From contig OZ255627.1 in NCBI GenBank assembly GCA_965276765.1, positions 620,001 to 684,000 on the forward strand: a DNA stretch of 64,000 nucleotides. The letters run 5' to 3'. Of the stretch, positions 51,371 to 60,414 are shown piece by piece. This stretch comes from G965276765 sp965276765. GTDB taxonomy: Bacteria > Actinomycetota > Acidimicrobiia > Acidimicrobiales > Palsa-688. Within the stretch, counting starts at the first letter, position 1. Each line of letters opens with the position of its first letter. Both the position numbers and the translations under genes were made by a program. The notes beneath the pieces were generated by a model. The model searched no databases and had not been told where the DNA came from. It saw only the letters and a list, made by a program, of their open reading frames with translations.

Positions 51371-52345
51371 ATGTCTGAACCGCGAGCCAGGCGGCTCCTC
51401 GTCGAGGCCGCGAAGCTGTACTACGTCGAAGGCTTGAGCCAGGACGAGACGGCCCGGGCCCTTTCGATGACCCGCTCGAACGTCTCCCGAGTGCTGCGGG
51501 CCGCCCGGGACGCTGGGGTCGTCGAGATTCGCGTCCACGACGCGTGGGCCAGGGATGCGGAGCTCCAGACCGCCATCCGCGAGCGCTTCGGCCTCAAGGA
51601 CGTGGCGGTGGCGACCTCGGAGGCCCACGCCGATGGCCAGGAAGGAGCCAACGAGCTGGGCGCCGAGGTGTTCATGGATGCCGTCGCGCCCGCTCGTCTC
51701 GTTGCCGTCTCTTGGGGTACGACCCTGCAATCGGTCGTCGAATGCCTCCCGCAGGTCCACTGGCCCAAGATCGAGGTGGTGCAGCTGGTGGGAGGGCTGG
51801 TCTCTTTCGACTCGAGGGCGACGGCTCACGACGTCGTACGAGAACTGGCTCACCGCCTCGGATCCCGGTACCGGTACCTCAACTCGCCGGCGGTGTTCGA
51901 TTCCGCCGCTGCGCTCTGTCATCTCCTCGCCGAGAGCTCGGTTCAAGGAACCCTCGAATCGGCGCGTCGGGCCGACGTCGCCCTCGTGGGCATCGGATCG
52001 CCTTCGTCCGGCTCTTCCGCCACCCTGCTCGATCTTCTCAAGCTCAGCGCCAGCGAGAGGGCGCTCCTCTTGTCCCAAGAGCCGGTCGGGGACGTGTGCG
52101 GCCGCTACTACGACCTGCAGGGGAATCCCGTGGCCTTCCCTGCCCTTCACGATCGGATCCTCGCCGTCGAACTCGATGACCTCCGTGCCATCCCCGTCGT
52201 CATCGGCGTGGCCTGGGGTCGAGACAAGGCTGCCGCCGTCCTCGGTGCCCTGCGGGCACACCTCGTAGACGTGCTGGTCTGCGACCAGGCCCTCGGCCGG
52301 GCCACCCTGGAGCTCGACCGAAGGTCGGACCCCCTCGCGCCGTAA
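51371..52345 (+). CDS. SorC/DeoR-type sugar-binding transcriptional regulator
   Basis: The 324-residue protein has an N-terminal HTH (LSQDETARALSMTRSNVSRV, residues 22-41) and a SorC sugar-phosphate-binding domain: LVAVSWGTTLQSVVECLPQV, then VQLVGGLVSFDSRATAHDVV, ADVALVGIGSPSSGSSATLL and CGRYYDLQGNPVAF. The ATG at 51371 is preceded by GGAGGA. It diverges from the five-gene sugar operon and probably responds to a phosphorylated sugar made by the FGGY kinase. Confidence 0.92.
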   Translation: MSEPRARRLLVEAAKLYYVEGLSQDETARALSMTRSNVSRVLRAARDAGVVEIRVHDAWARDAELQTAIRERFGLKDVAVATSEAHADGQEGANELGAEVFMDAVAPARLVAVSWGTTLQSVVECLPQVHWPKIEVVQLVGGLVSFDSRATAHDVVRELAHRLGSRYRYLNSPAVFDSAAALCHLLAESSVQGTLESARRADVALVGIGSPSSGSSATLLDLLKLSASERALLLSQEPVGDVCGRYYDLQGNPVAFPALHDRILAVELDDLRAIPVVIGVAWGRDKAAAVLGALRAHLVDVLVCDQALGRATLELDRRSDPLAP

Positions 52346-52444
52346 GGAGTGGGGCGACCGGTGGTCGGGACGGTCCCACCCCCGTGGCACAATTGCCTTC
52401 CCCGTGCCGCACCCGACCCGCTCCCCCCGAATCGCCGCATCGCG

Positions 52445-54124
52445 GTGAACCGCAGCGTTCGTCTTCGCCCCTGGCAGAAGACCGCCATCGGCCGCTTCGA
52501 GGCCTCCCAGGGCCCCGACTTTCTCGCCGTCGCCACACCGGGTGCCGGCAAGACCACCTTCGCCCTCACCGCTTCGCTCCAGCAGCTCGCCCGCCCCGAT
52601 GGGCCCCGCCGGCTGATCGTCGTCGCACCGACCGCCCACCTCAAACGACAGTGGGCGACGGCCGCGGCAGCCTTCGGCCTCCACCTCGACCCGCACTGGT
52701 CGGCGCTCGACGGTGCGATCCCCTCCGACATGCACGGCATCGTCACGACCTACCAGCAGGTCGCGGCGACGGCCCCGATCCTCGCCCGCCTGAGCCGGGG
52801 GGCCCTGGTGATCTTCGACGAGATCCATCACGCCGGCGACGAACGGGCCTGGGGGCAGTCGGTGCGCACCGCCTTCGATGGGGCGGCCCGGCGACTGTCC
52901 CTCTCCGGCACGCCTTTTCGCTCCGATACCCGCGCCATCCCATTCGTCCGCTACGAGCTCGACGAGGCGAGACCCGACTACGAATACGGCTACGGGGAGG
53001 CACTCCGTGACGGTCGCGTCGTGAGGGCGGTGTATTTCCCCACAACCAACGGCCACATGGAGTGGAGCGCTCCGGACGGATCGATGCACGCCGCCACCTT
53101 CGACGACGCCTTGGACCGGGTCCGGGCCAATCAGCGCCTCCGCACCGCCCTTTCCCTCGAAGGCGACTGGCTCCCGACGGTGCTGAGCGCCGCCCACGCG
53201 CGCCTCGTGGAGATCCGCAAGACCCAGCCCGACGCCGGCGGCCTCGTCATCGCCACCGACCAGGAACACGCCAGGGCCATCGCCGACGCCCTGGCCTGGC
53301 GCTTCGGGGTGCGGGCGGTCGTGGCCACATCCGACGACGTCGACGCATCCGACCGCATCGCCGCCTTTGCCGCATCAGATCGTCCGTGGCTCGTGGCCGT
53401 GCGCATGGTCTCAGAGGGCGTCGACATCCCGCGCCTGCGCGTCGGGGTGTACGCCACGACCACGACGACCGAGCTTTTCTTCCGCCAGGCCGTCGGGCGG
53501 CTGGTGCGGTGGACGGCCGGCGGGGGCGGCCAGCGGTCGTACCTGTTCATCCCCGACGACGCCAGGCTCAGGGCCCGCGCCTTCCAGATCGCCGAGGTCC
53601 GCCGCCACAGCCTGCGCCGACAGGCCCCCGCCGCCGGCCCCGGCGACCCCGAGCCGGCCGACCAGGCCGAACCCAGCGACGCCGGCGAGCCGACCGAGCA
53701 GATGTCGCTGTGGTCGGTCATCTCCGCCGTGGCCACCGATACCTCGGCGGTCGGCCACGGCGAGCATCTCCCGCTCGACGAGAGCTCGGAGACGGGGGGT
53801 GCCGCCGACCAAGCGGCCGGCGACGACGACGGGCTGACGGTCGTCCTGCCGGCGCTGGCCCGAGCCGGCGTGCCGATCCTCGCCACCGGGCCGGAATCGG
53901 CGGGAGGAGGTCAGTCGCCCCTCACCCGCAGGGAGCACAAGCAGCGCCTCCGTGACGCCAACGCCACCGTGGCTCGCGCCCTCGTCCACAAGACCGGGTG
54001 GCCCCACGCCCAGGTCAACGCCGAGCTCAACCGCCTCGCCGGCCTCCGCCGGGTGACCGAGGCGACCGTCGAACAGCTCCAGCGCCGACTGACCCACGCC
54101 GAGCGCTGGTACGCCAAGGGGTGA
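52445..54124 (+). CDS. DEAD/DEAH-box helicase (superfamily 2)
   Basis: The 559-residue protein has RLRPWQKTAIGRF (Q-motif region), Walker A ATPGAGKTTFAL near residue 35, motif II DEIHHAGD near 125, SGTPFRSDTR (motif III) near 160, MVSEGVDIPRLRVG (motif V) and QAVGRLVRWTAG (motif VI) near 345. The last 150 residues are an Ala/Glu-rich spacer plus a helical C-terminal domain (RLRDANATVARALVHKTGWP) I do not recognise. The GTG at 52445 lies just before the Q-motif; longer starts are possible. It is a stand-alone gene, possibly involved in DNA repair. Confidence 0.85.
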   Translation: MNRSVRLRPWQKTAIGRFEASQGPDFLAVATPGAGKTTFALTASLQQLARPDGPRRLIVVAPTAHLKRQWATAAAAFGLHLDPHWSALDGAIPSDMHGIVTTYQQVAATAPILARLSRGALVIFDEIHHAGDERAWGQSVRTAFDGAARRLSLSGTPFRSDTRAIPFVRYELDEARPDYEYGYGEALRDGRVVRAVYFPTTNGHMEWSAPDGSMHAATFDDALDRVRANQRLRTALSLEGDWLPTVLSAAHARLVEIRKTQPDAGGLVIATDQEHARAIADALAWRFGVRAVVATSDDVDASDRIAAFAASDRPWLVAVRMVSEGVDIPRLRVGVYATTTTTELFFRQAVGRLVRWTAGGGGQRSYLFIPDDARLRARAFQIAEVRRHSLRRQAPAAGPGDPEPADQAEPSDAGEPTEQMSLWSVISAVATDTSAVGHGEHLPLDESSETGGAADQAAGDDDGLTVVLPALARAGVPILATGPESAGGGQSPLTRREHKQRLRDANATVARALVHKTGWPHAQVNAELNRLAGLRRVTEATVEQLQRRLTHAERWYAKG

Positions 54125-54172
54125 GCCGCAGCAGGGCCGCTCAAGCATGGCCGCTCAGGTAGCAGGGCCCAC

Positions 54173-54808
54173 TCAGGTAGGGGGCGGCCCGAAGAGCCGG
54201 TCGCCGGCGTCGCCGAGGCCGGGCACGATGAACCCCCGCCCGTCGAGCTCGTCGTCGAGGGCGGCGGCAACAAGGCGCACTCCCTGGCACGCCTCGGCCA
54301 CCCTGGCCACGCCGGGCTTCGATGCGATCAGGCACAGCGCATCGATCCTGGCCGCGCCCCGCTTGGCGGCCAGGGCGCAGGCCTGGATCATCGACCCGCC
54401 GGTGGCGACCATCGGGTCGCAGACGACGACCCGCCGGCCGTGCAGGTCGGACGGCAGCCCGTCGAGGTAGGTCGTCGCCACCAGGGTGGTCTCGTCCCTG
54501 CGCATCCCGAGATGGGCGACCTCGGTGCCGGGGACGACGGCCTGGATGCCGGCCACCATGCCGAGCCCGGCGCGCAGCACCGGCACGATGAGGACCGACT
54601 CGGCCAGGCGCCGGCCGGGCGCGGGACCGACCGGCGTGACGAGCTCGAAGCCGGCGGTCGCCAGATCACGCAGGGCCTCGTAGGCGACCCACCGGCTGAT
54701 CTCTTCGGCCAGGGCACGGAACCGGTCGGTGCCGGTCCGCACGTCGCGCAGCTCGGCGACCCTGATGGCGACGGCGGGATGCTCGACGAGCGTCAGCGAC
54801 TCGGGCAT
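54173..54808 (-). CDS. upp: Uracil phosphoribosyltransferase
   Basis: The 211-residue enzyme makes UMP from uracil and PRPP. It has VAYEALRDLATAGFELVTPV, VLRAGLGMVAG, the PRPP motif VVVCDPMVATGGS near residue 125 and the uracil-binding C-terminus GFIVPGLGDAGDRLFG. Length is typical (about 208-211). ATG 54808 starts the family-typical SLTLVEHPAV. It is the last gene of a five-gene operon with an NCS1 permease, an ARH-fold hydrolase, a PfkB kinase and an SDR, 11 bases after the SDR stop. Confidence 0.95.
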   Translation of the reverse strand: MPESLTLVEHPAVAIRVAELRDVRTGTDRFRALAEEISRWVAYEALRDLATAGFELVTPVGPAPGRRLAESVLIVPVLRAGLGMVAGIQAVVPGTEVAHLGMRRDETTLVATTYLDGLPSDLHGRRVVVCDPMVATGGSMIQACALAAKRGAARIDALCLIASKPGVARVAEACQGVRLVAAALDDELDGRGFIVPGLGDAGDRLFGPPPT

Positions 54809-54819
54809 GCGCCGGCCCC

Positions 54820-55569
54820 TCAGTTCCCTTCCCGGTGGACGAGCCACACCCGGGCCTGGGCCCGCGGGCGCATCACGACCCGGTCGATGTCGACGTGGCT
54901 CGGCCGGTCGGCGATCCAGGCCACGGTCTCGGCCACGTCGTCGGCGGTCAGCGGCACCAGGCCCTCGTAGACGGCGTCGGCCTTGTCGGCGTCGCCGTCG
55001 TAGCGCACCAGCGAGAACTCGGTCTCGACCAACCCCGGGTCGATCTCGCTGACACGAATCGGCCGACCGTTGAGCTCGATGCGCAGCACGTCGGAGATGG
55101 CGGCGGCGCCGGCCTTGGCCGCGTTGTAGCCGCCGCCACCGGCGTAGGGCTCGAAGCTCGCGACCGACCCGATGGTGATGACGTGCCCGTCGCCCGATGC
55201 CAACAATGCCGGCAGCAACGCCCTCGTCATGCGGGCCACGCCGAGCACGTTGGTCTCGTACATCGTCCGCCAGTGCTCCTCGTCGAATTCCGCCACCCGC
55301 TCGACTCCGAGCGCGCCGCCGGCGTTATTGACCAAGAGGCGACAGGACGAAAGGCGTTGGGAGAACGCCTCGACCGATGCGGTGTCGGTCACGTCCAGGG
55401 GGAAGGCGGTGGCGGCTGGAGCCAGCTCTTCCGCCAACGCCTTCAACCGCTCCACCCGTCGCGCGCCGAGCACGACATCCCAGCCGCCGGCGACAAGGTG
55501 TCTCGCCGCCGCCGCCCCGATGCCGCTCGACGCGCCCGAGACCACCGCGACCGGTCGTTGATCGCTCAT
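54820..55569 (-). CDS. Short-chain dehydrogenase (YdfG-like)
   Basis: The 249-residue SDR has VVSGASSGIGAAAARHLVAG, LGARRVERLKALAEEL (Arg pair after strand 2 suggests NADP), NNAGGALGVERVAE, the active site TIGSVASFEPYAGGGGYNAA with Tyr and Lys in YNAAKAG, and EIDPGLVETEFSLVRY. The last two segments match the YdfG/serine dehydrogenase group, which oxidises hydroxy acids or reduces aldehydes. It lies between the PfkB kinase (10-base gap) and upp; its role in the nucleoside operon is unclear. Confidence 0.9.
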   Translation of the reverse strand: MSDQRPVAVVSGASSGIGAAAARHLVAGGWDVVLGARRVERLKALAEELAPAATAFPLDVTDTASVEAFSQRLSSCRLLVNNAGGALGVERVAEFDEEHWRTMYETNVLGVARMTRALLPALLASGDGHVITIGSVASFEPYAGGGGYNAAKAGAAAISDVLRIELNGRPIRVSEIDPGLVETEFSLVRYDGDADKADAVYEGLVPLTADDVAETVAWIADRPSHVDIDRVVMRPRAQARVWLVHREGN

Positions 55570-55579
55570 GGGCCCGAAG

Positions 55580-56590
55580 CTACCCGAGCTCACCAAACGG
55601 CCCCTCATTCATGGCTTGGCGTACCGTCTTTGCCGTCGGGCCGGTGTGGGGTCCCCGGTATTCTACGGCGATCGAGGCGGCCACGTTGGCCCATCGGGCC
55701 GCCTCCACGATCCCGTCCCCCTCGGCCAGGCGAGCCACGAGCACGGCGACATGGGTATCGCCGGCGCCGGTGGTGTCTCGCGCTCGGGTGGGACGGGCGG
55801 GCACATGGGTCGAGCCCGGCCGGATCGAATCCGGACGGGTCGGGGGTGGGGCGATCCAGCACCCTTCGGCTCCGGCCCGCAGCACCGTCAGGGCTTCGGG
55901 ACCACTCAGGTGGCCGACGTGCTCGGCGGCGTCGCCACCATCGCCCGTGGCACCCAACAGTTCGGCCTCCCTGCGGTTGAGGCTGACGATGTTGCTCCTC
56001 CTCAATGCAGCCTCGAGGCGCTCGGGCGGGATCTCGTCGACGAGCGGTCCCGGATCGAACACGACGAGCTTGGTGACGTCGATGGACCCGAGCCATCGCT
56101 GCAGCGACTGGCCCGACGTCGGATAGCAGAGGTCGTAGCCGGACAGGTAGATCGCGTCGGCCTCCTCCAGCTGGAGGGACGCGAGGTGTGCGGGCTCGAG
56201 CTCGGCCTCGATGCCCGGTGAGGTGACGAAGGTTCTCTCACCGTCGGGTTCGACGAGCCCGAGCGTGAACCCGCTGTCACGACCGCGCACCTGGGGCAGG
56301 AGCATCGGTATCCGGGCCGCGCTCAGGTCCTCGAGCACCTGCGCCCCGAACACCCCGTCCCCGACCAACCCCCCGTAGGCCGAGGGGAAGCCCATCCGTG
56401 CTGCGGCCACGAGCAGGTTGAATCCGCCGCCTGATGTCATGGCGGAGCCGCTGGCCAAGACGTCGCCTCCTCGAGCCGGAAGGCGGGGGACACGGAGAGC
56501 GAGATCCACGAGGACGCTGCCGACCACGACCAGTCGCCGCGGGGTGAGTCGGGCGCGGCGCCGACCGTCCGTCGCCGGCCGCCCGTTCAA
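55580..56590 (-). CDS. PfkB family carbohydrate/nucleoside kinase
   Basis: The 336-residue kinase has VVVGSVLVDLALRVPRLPAR near residue 20, SGGGFNLLVAAARMG, DSGFTLGLVEPDGERTF and the anion hole plus catalytic base in ARDTTGAGDTHVAVL near residue 290. These are PfkB (ribokinase-like) hallmarks. The TTG at 56590 overlaps the ARH gene stop (TTGA) and lies four bases after AGAAGGAAGCG, so it is preferred over internal codons. Its substrate could be ribose, a nucleoside or pseudouridine. Confidence 0.85.
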   Translation of the reverse strand: MNGRPATDGRRRARLTPRRLVVVGSVLVDLALRVPRLPARGGDVLASGSAMTSGGGFNLLVAAARMGFPSAYGGLVGDGVFGAQVLEDLSAARIPMLLPQVRGRDSGFTLGLVEPDGERTFVTSPGIEAELEPAHLASLQLEEADAIYLSGYDLCYPTSGQSLQRWLGSIDVTKLVVFDPGPLVDEIPPERLEAALRRSNIVSLNRREAELLGATGDGGDAAEHVGHLSGPEALTVLRAGAEGCWIAPPPTRPDSIRPGSTHVPARPTRARDTTGAGDTHVAVLVARLAEGDGIVEAARWANVAASIAVEYRGPHTGPTAKTVRQAMNEGPFGELG

Positions 56591-57591
56591 CCGACGCTTC
56601 CTTCTCTGATGTGGAGGAGGGACGCGGCCACGTCGGAGAGGTCGAGACCGTTGACATCTTCGACGAGCCGCACGGCGGCGGCGGGGAAGGCGGTGACGCC
56701 GACGCCCGCTCCGACGATGGCACCGACCATGGACCCGACAGTGTCGGAGTCGCCACCGAGACCGGCCGCCGCCAGGCACGCCGCCCACGGGTCCGAGGGC
56801 CAGACCGACGCCAGGGCGAACGCGGCGGGGACCGATTCCTGGGTCTGGACACCGGTGCCCACGATCTCGTCCACGAGGTCCAACGCCTCCTGCTCGCCCA
56901 GGCCGGCCACGGCCCGCGTCGCCCACCCGATCCGCTTGGCCACATCGGCGCCGGCGACGTAGTGCCCACGCTCGTTGGCCATGGCGGCGGCGCGGCCGGC
57001 GACCTCGACCGCCGCATCGAAGCTGGCGCCATCGAGCCCGGCGCTCACTGCCGCCGCCACCGCGGCCGCGCCGGACATGGCCAACCCCGTGTGATGGGTG
57101 GCGAGACAGGTCTCCTCGACGCGGTCCACGAGAAGGACGAGATCGGCGGCGGGCGTGGCGATCCCGACCGGGGTCACCCGCATGGCCGCCCCGTTGGTGC
57201 TGCCCCTGCGACCGGACTCGGTGATCGGCGCGCCGGCGATCATGGCGTCGACGGCGAGGCGGGAGGAGGGGCCGAGCTGCTCGGTGCCGTCTCGTTCAGC
57301 CTTTTCCGCCCAGGCCGCCAGTCTCGCCACGAAGAGGCCCGGGTCGACGTGACCCGCACCCTGGACGAGGAGGTGGGCCAGCATGAGTGCCTGTTGGGTG
57401 TCGTCGGTGACCTCGCCGGCGGGCCGGCCGGCGCTTATCCGGTTGTCCTCCGGGCCGGGCTCGAACCATGCCAGCTCGGGGAACAGCTCGTGCACCCGCC
57501 TTCGCGAGAGCATCTGGGTCGGCATGCCGAGGGCGTCGCCGACGGCCAAGCCGACCAGCGCCCCCTTCGCCCTGTCATCCAGATCCGTCAC
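56587..57591 (-). CDS. ADP-ribosylglycohydrolase (ARH/DraG) family protein
   Basis: The 334-residue all-helical hydrolase has GALVGLAVGDALGMPTQML at the N-terminus, the metal-site motif EVTDDTQQALML near residue 62 and the second metal site GLGGDSDTVGSMVGA near residue 287, both complete. ARH enzymes split N- or O-glycosidic ADP-ribose bonds, but several bacterial relatives act on nucleosides or other glycosides. The GTG overlaps the permease stop (GTGA). Lying between a nucleobase permease and a PfkB kinase, a nucleoside-hydrolase-like role is inferred. Confidence 0.85.
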   Translation of the reverse strand: MTDLDDRAKGALVGLAVGDALGMPTQMLSRRRVHELFPELAWFEPGPEDNRISAGRPAGEVTDDTQQALMLAHLLVQGAGHVDPGLFVARLAAWAEKAERDGTEQLGPSSRLAVDAMIAGAPITESGRRGSTNGAAMRVTPVGIATPAADLVLLVDRVEETCLATHHTGLAMSGAAAVAAAVSAGLDGASFDAAVEVAGRAAAMANERGHYVAGADVAKRIGWATRAVAGLGEQEALDLVDEIVGTGVQTQESVPAAFALASVWPSDPWAACLAAAGLGGDSDTVGSMVGAIVGAGVGVTAFPAAAVRLVEDVNGLDLSDVAASLLHIREGSVG

Positions 57592-59060
57592 ATCGCTACT
57601 CGTCGGGTCGAACGGCCAGGCGAGAGCCGGCCGAGCGAGCCGTACAGTATCCCGGCCACCACGAAGCCGACAATGAGCCCGATGCTGCTGGATCCGACTG
57701 CGCCGTTCCTGCCTCCGACGAGCGGGAGAAGATACCCGGCCCATCCGAACACCGCGCTCGTGGAGGTCACCAGGCCGAGGCCGACGACGCTGGCGACGAC
57801 GAGCGCGGCCAGCCCAGGGACGTTCACAGCGCCATAGATACCCGATCGGCGGTAGAGGTCGGATTGGACGTATCCGTCCCGGCGGTACAGGCCCAGGTCG
57901 ACGAGGAAGATGGCGGCCCAGCCGGCCAATGGCACGCTCACCGTCACGAGGAATCCCTGAAACGGTGCGAAGAACGAAGGGGCGAAGAACAAGATGTAGG
58001 TGCCGCCGGCGATCATCAGGACGGAGTCGAAGGCGACGGACTTGTATCTCGGTATCGAGATGCCGAGCGTGAGCAGGTTGAGCCCGGACGAGTAGCTGCT
58101 CATCAGCACGGTTGCGATAAGGCCGCCGACGGCGGTGACCATGTACGGGCCAAGGAACCACGTCGGCAACGCCGAGGCCAGCACACCGATCGGATTCGAC
58201 GACGTGGCGATGGTGGCATCGTTGGCCGCGAGCAGCGCACCGAGGACGATCAGCACGACAAGGGGCAGGCTCGATCCTGCGACCGTCCACGACACCACGG
58301 CAGCCGAGCTGGCCCGGCGACTCAGGTACCGCGTGTAGTCGGCGGCGGCGTTCACCCACGTGATGCCGGTACCGGCCATCACGATCGAAAGGCCGGCGAT
58401 CAGGCCAGACAGGAGGTGACCAGGGGGCAGCGAGCCGACCTTCTGCCAGTCGATCCTGGTCAGCTCGATCACGACGAAGATCGCCGTCAGCAGGGCGAAG
58501 GCGATGGTGAACCATCTCTGGACCCGGACGATGGTGGCGTGGCCGCACACGCTGACGGCCACGGCGACGCCGGCGGTGATGGCAAAGGCCACGGCCAGCG
58601 TCGTCGTGCCGGTGCCGACGTCAAATCGGCCGAGCACGGTCTGGACGGCCAGGGCGGCGAGGGACGCCGAGATGATCTCGAAGCCGACGAGCGTGACGTA
58701 GCTCACGATGGTCGGCACCACGTTGCCGACGATCCCGAACGCGGCGCGCGACAGAATCAGCGTCGGGGCCCCTCCCCGCTTCCCCGCCAGGCCGATCAGG
58801 CCGACGATGAGGAACGACACGACCGCGCCGACGGCGGCGGCCACGGCCGCCTGCCACAGGTCGAGACCGAAGAACACGATCAGGTAGCCGCCGTAGGCCA
58901 CGGCGAGGACGCTCACGTTGGCGGCGAACCAGATCGAGAAGAGCTCGGCGGGTCGGCCGTGACGCTGATCGTCGGGAATCGAGTTGATCCCGTTGGTCTC
59001 GATGCCCCAGACGGCGTCCTCCCCCGGAGGTGCCGGTGCGTCTGCGGCACCGTCGGTCAT
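57588..59060 (-). CDS. NCS1 family permease (cytosine/purine/allantoin type)
   Basis: The 490-residue protein has about twelve membrane helices. The first part is typical NCS1/CodB: PAELFSIWFAANVSVLAVAY near residue 38 and ILSRAAFGIVGNVVPTIVSY near residue 105. Later, GTGITWVNAAADYTRYLSR and LYRRDGYVQSDLY near the end are further family marks. It imports nucleobases, hydantoins or nucleosides with Na+ or H+. The ATG at 59060 follows GGAAGGGACCGC. It is the first gene of the five-gene operon reaching to upp. Confidence 0.9.
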   Translation of the reverse strand: MTDGAADAPAPPGEDAVWGIETNGINSIPDDQRHGRPAELFSIWFAANVSVLAVAYGGYLIVFFGLDLWQAAVAAAVGAVVSFLIVGLIGLAGKRGGAPTLILSRAAFGIVGNVVPTIVSYVTLVGFEIISASLAALAVQTVLGRFDVGTGTTTLAVAFAITAGVAVAVSVCGHATIVRVQRWFTIAFALLTAIFVVIELTRIDWQKVGSLPPGHLLSGLIAGLSIVMAGTGITWVNAAADYTRYLSRRASSAAVVSWTVAGSSLPLVVLIVLGALLAANDATIATSSNPIGVLASALPTWFLGPYMVTAVGGLIATVLMSSYSSGLNLLTLGISIPRYKSVAFDSVLMIAGGTYILFFAPSFFAPFQGFLVTVSVPLAGWAAIFLVDLGLYRRDGYVQSDLYRRSGIYGAVNVPGLAALVVASVVGLGLVTSTSAVFGWAGYLLPLVGGRNGAVGSSSIGLIVGFVVAGILYGSLGRLSPGRSTRRVAM

Positions 59061-59262
59061 GCGGTCCCTTCCCTCTCGCCCGGAACAGCTTGCCATCCCG
59101 CGTCGCATCCCGGGCGGGGCGAGCGCGGGCCGGCGGCCGAGGCGAGTGAGGCGCGTCGGAGAGCGGAAGGCGGTTGCCGATTGGCCACCGATGGACGGCC
59201 GACGAGCGCCGCCGGCCAGGCGCGCGCGCTTTTGGCAGGCCACCGTACGGTCAGGCGACGAG

Positions 59263-59336
59263 CGCGCGCGATTTCGGGGCGACGGTGTCCCGTAATCGCG
59301 CGCGGAGCTCGTCAGCACGTCCCGTGATCGCGCGCG
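59263..59336. repeat. GC-rich hairpin plus third repeat copy upstream of the NCS1 operon
   Basis: CGCGCGCGATTTCGGG (59263-59278) and CCCGTAATCGCGCGCG (59289-59304) form a 16-bp stem with one mismatch and a 10-base loop. CCCGTGATCGCGCGCG repeats the second arm at 59321-59336, exactly 32 bases further. The set lies between the 3' end of the DivIVA-like gene and the NCS1 operon start. It may be a terminator for the former, a regulator site for the latter, or a repeat element. Confidence 0.6.
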
Positions 59337-59487
59337 GCTGACCGTCACGGTCGGACGGATGCCTCCTGCGGCCGAGGAAACGCCGGGCGCCTCCCTGGCC
59401 GCAGCGGGGAAATGTCGGCACCCTCCCCACCCCTCGGCCTTCACCGCCGACCGCGGCGCCCATGCCGGCGCCGGTGACGGCCGGGAG

Positions 59488-60414
59488 TCAGCCGGCGGCC
59501 GTCTCCTCGTCGCCCGAACCGACGGCATCCTCGGAGTCAACCGCATCCACGCCGTGGAGCTCTTCTGCCCCTTCGGGGTCGTCGGCCTCGTCGACCGGCA
59601 GGGCCATGGCGATGGCGTGCTGGCCCGTGTGCTCGGCGCGATCCTGCGCCCGCTCGGCGGCGATCGCCGGCAGCGGACCGATCGTCGGCGTCGGCGCCGG
59701 CGGGGCCGTCGGTACCCGCTCGATGGCCCGGTTGAGCGAGCCCTGGAGCGAACGCAGGGCGGCGATGGCGTCGTCGCGCTCGCCGAGCAGGGCCTGGACC
59801 TCGGCGTCGTGGTGCCGGCGGATCTTGGCGAACTCCTCCGCCAGTCTGACCTGCTCCGACTGGGTGCGGGCGATGACCTCCTGGGCCCAGCCCTCGATCT
59901 GGTCATGACGGCGCTGCGCCCGCAGCTGCGCATCCCCCACGATCGACGTGGCCTTGCCGCGCGCCTCGGCCTCGAGCCTCTCGGCGAGGGCCTCGGCCTG
60001 GCGCTGCGCCCCTGCGAGCGTCTCGTTGGCCTGCGCCGAGAACATCTCGGCCTGGCGGCGGGTCGTCTCCGCCTCGCGTTCGGCCTCGCTGACCAGGTAT
60101 TCGGCCCTCGCCTCGGCCTGGCTGATGGTGTCGGCGGCGCCCTCTTCGGCCTCCGAGAGGATGAGGGTGATGCGCTGGCCGAGGGCGGCGACCGTGTGGG
60201 GCGTCTCGGAGCGAATGGCCTCCTCGAGCTCCTCGATGCGGGAGGTAAGCCTCTGGTGCTCGCCCTCGAAGTACCTCGTCTGCTCCTGCATCTCGTAGAG
60301 CTGGTCGTCGGCCTCTGAGCTCCGCTCTGACATGCTCTCCAGGTAGTGGTCGACTTGGTCTTTGTCGTAGCCGCGCAGGGCCACCGTGAAGTTCGGGGAA
60401 ACGTCGATCGCCAT
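59488..60414 (-). CDS. DivIVA domain-containing coiled-coil protein
   Basis: The 308-residue protein starts with the DivIVA lipid-binding motif FTVALRGYDKDQVDHYLESM (residues 9-28), followed by a coiled coil from about residue 30 to 230 (heptads in EHQRLTSRIEELEEAIRSET and AEYLVSEAEREAETTRRQAE). The tail is acidic and Pro-rich. DivIVA/Wag31-like proteins mark curved membranes and organise polar growth or division. It stands alone, divergent from the YbjQ-domain gene. The ATG at 60414 gives the standard MAIDVSPNF start. Confidence 0.88.
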   Translation of the reverse strand: MAIDVSPNFTVALRGYDKDQVDHYLESMSERSSEADDQLYEMQEQTRYFEGEHQRLTSRIEELEEAIRSETPHTVAALGQRITLILSEAEEGAADTISQAEARAEYLVSEAEREAETTRRQAEMFSAQANETLAGAQRQAEALAERLEAEARGKATSIVGDAQLRAQRRHDQIEGWAQEVIARTQSEQVRLAEEFAKIRRHHDAEVQALLGERDDAIAALRSLQGSLNRAIERVPTAPPAPTPTIGPLPAIAAERAQDRAEHTGQHAIAMALPVDEADDPEGAEELHGVDAVDSEDAVGSGDEETAAG

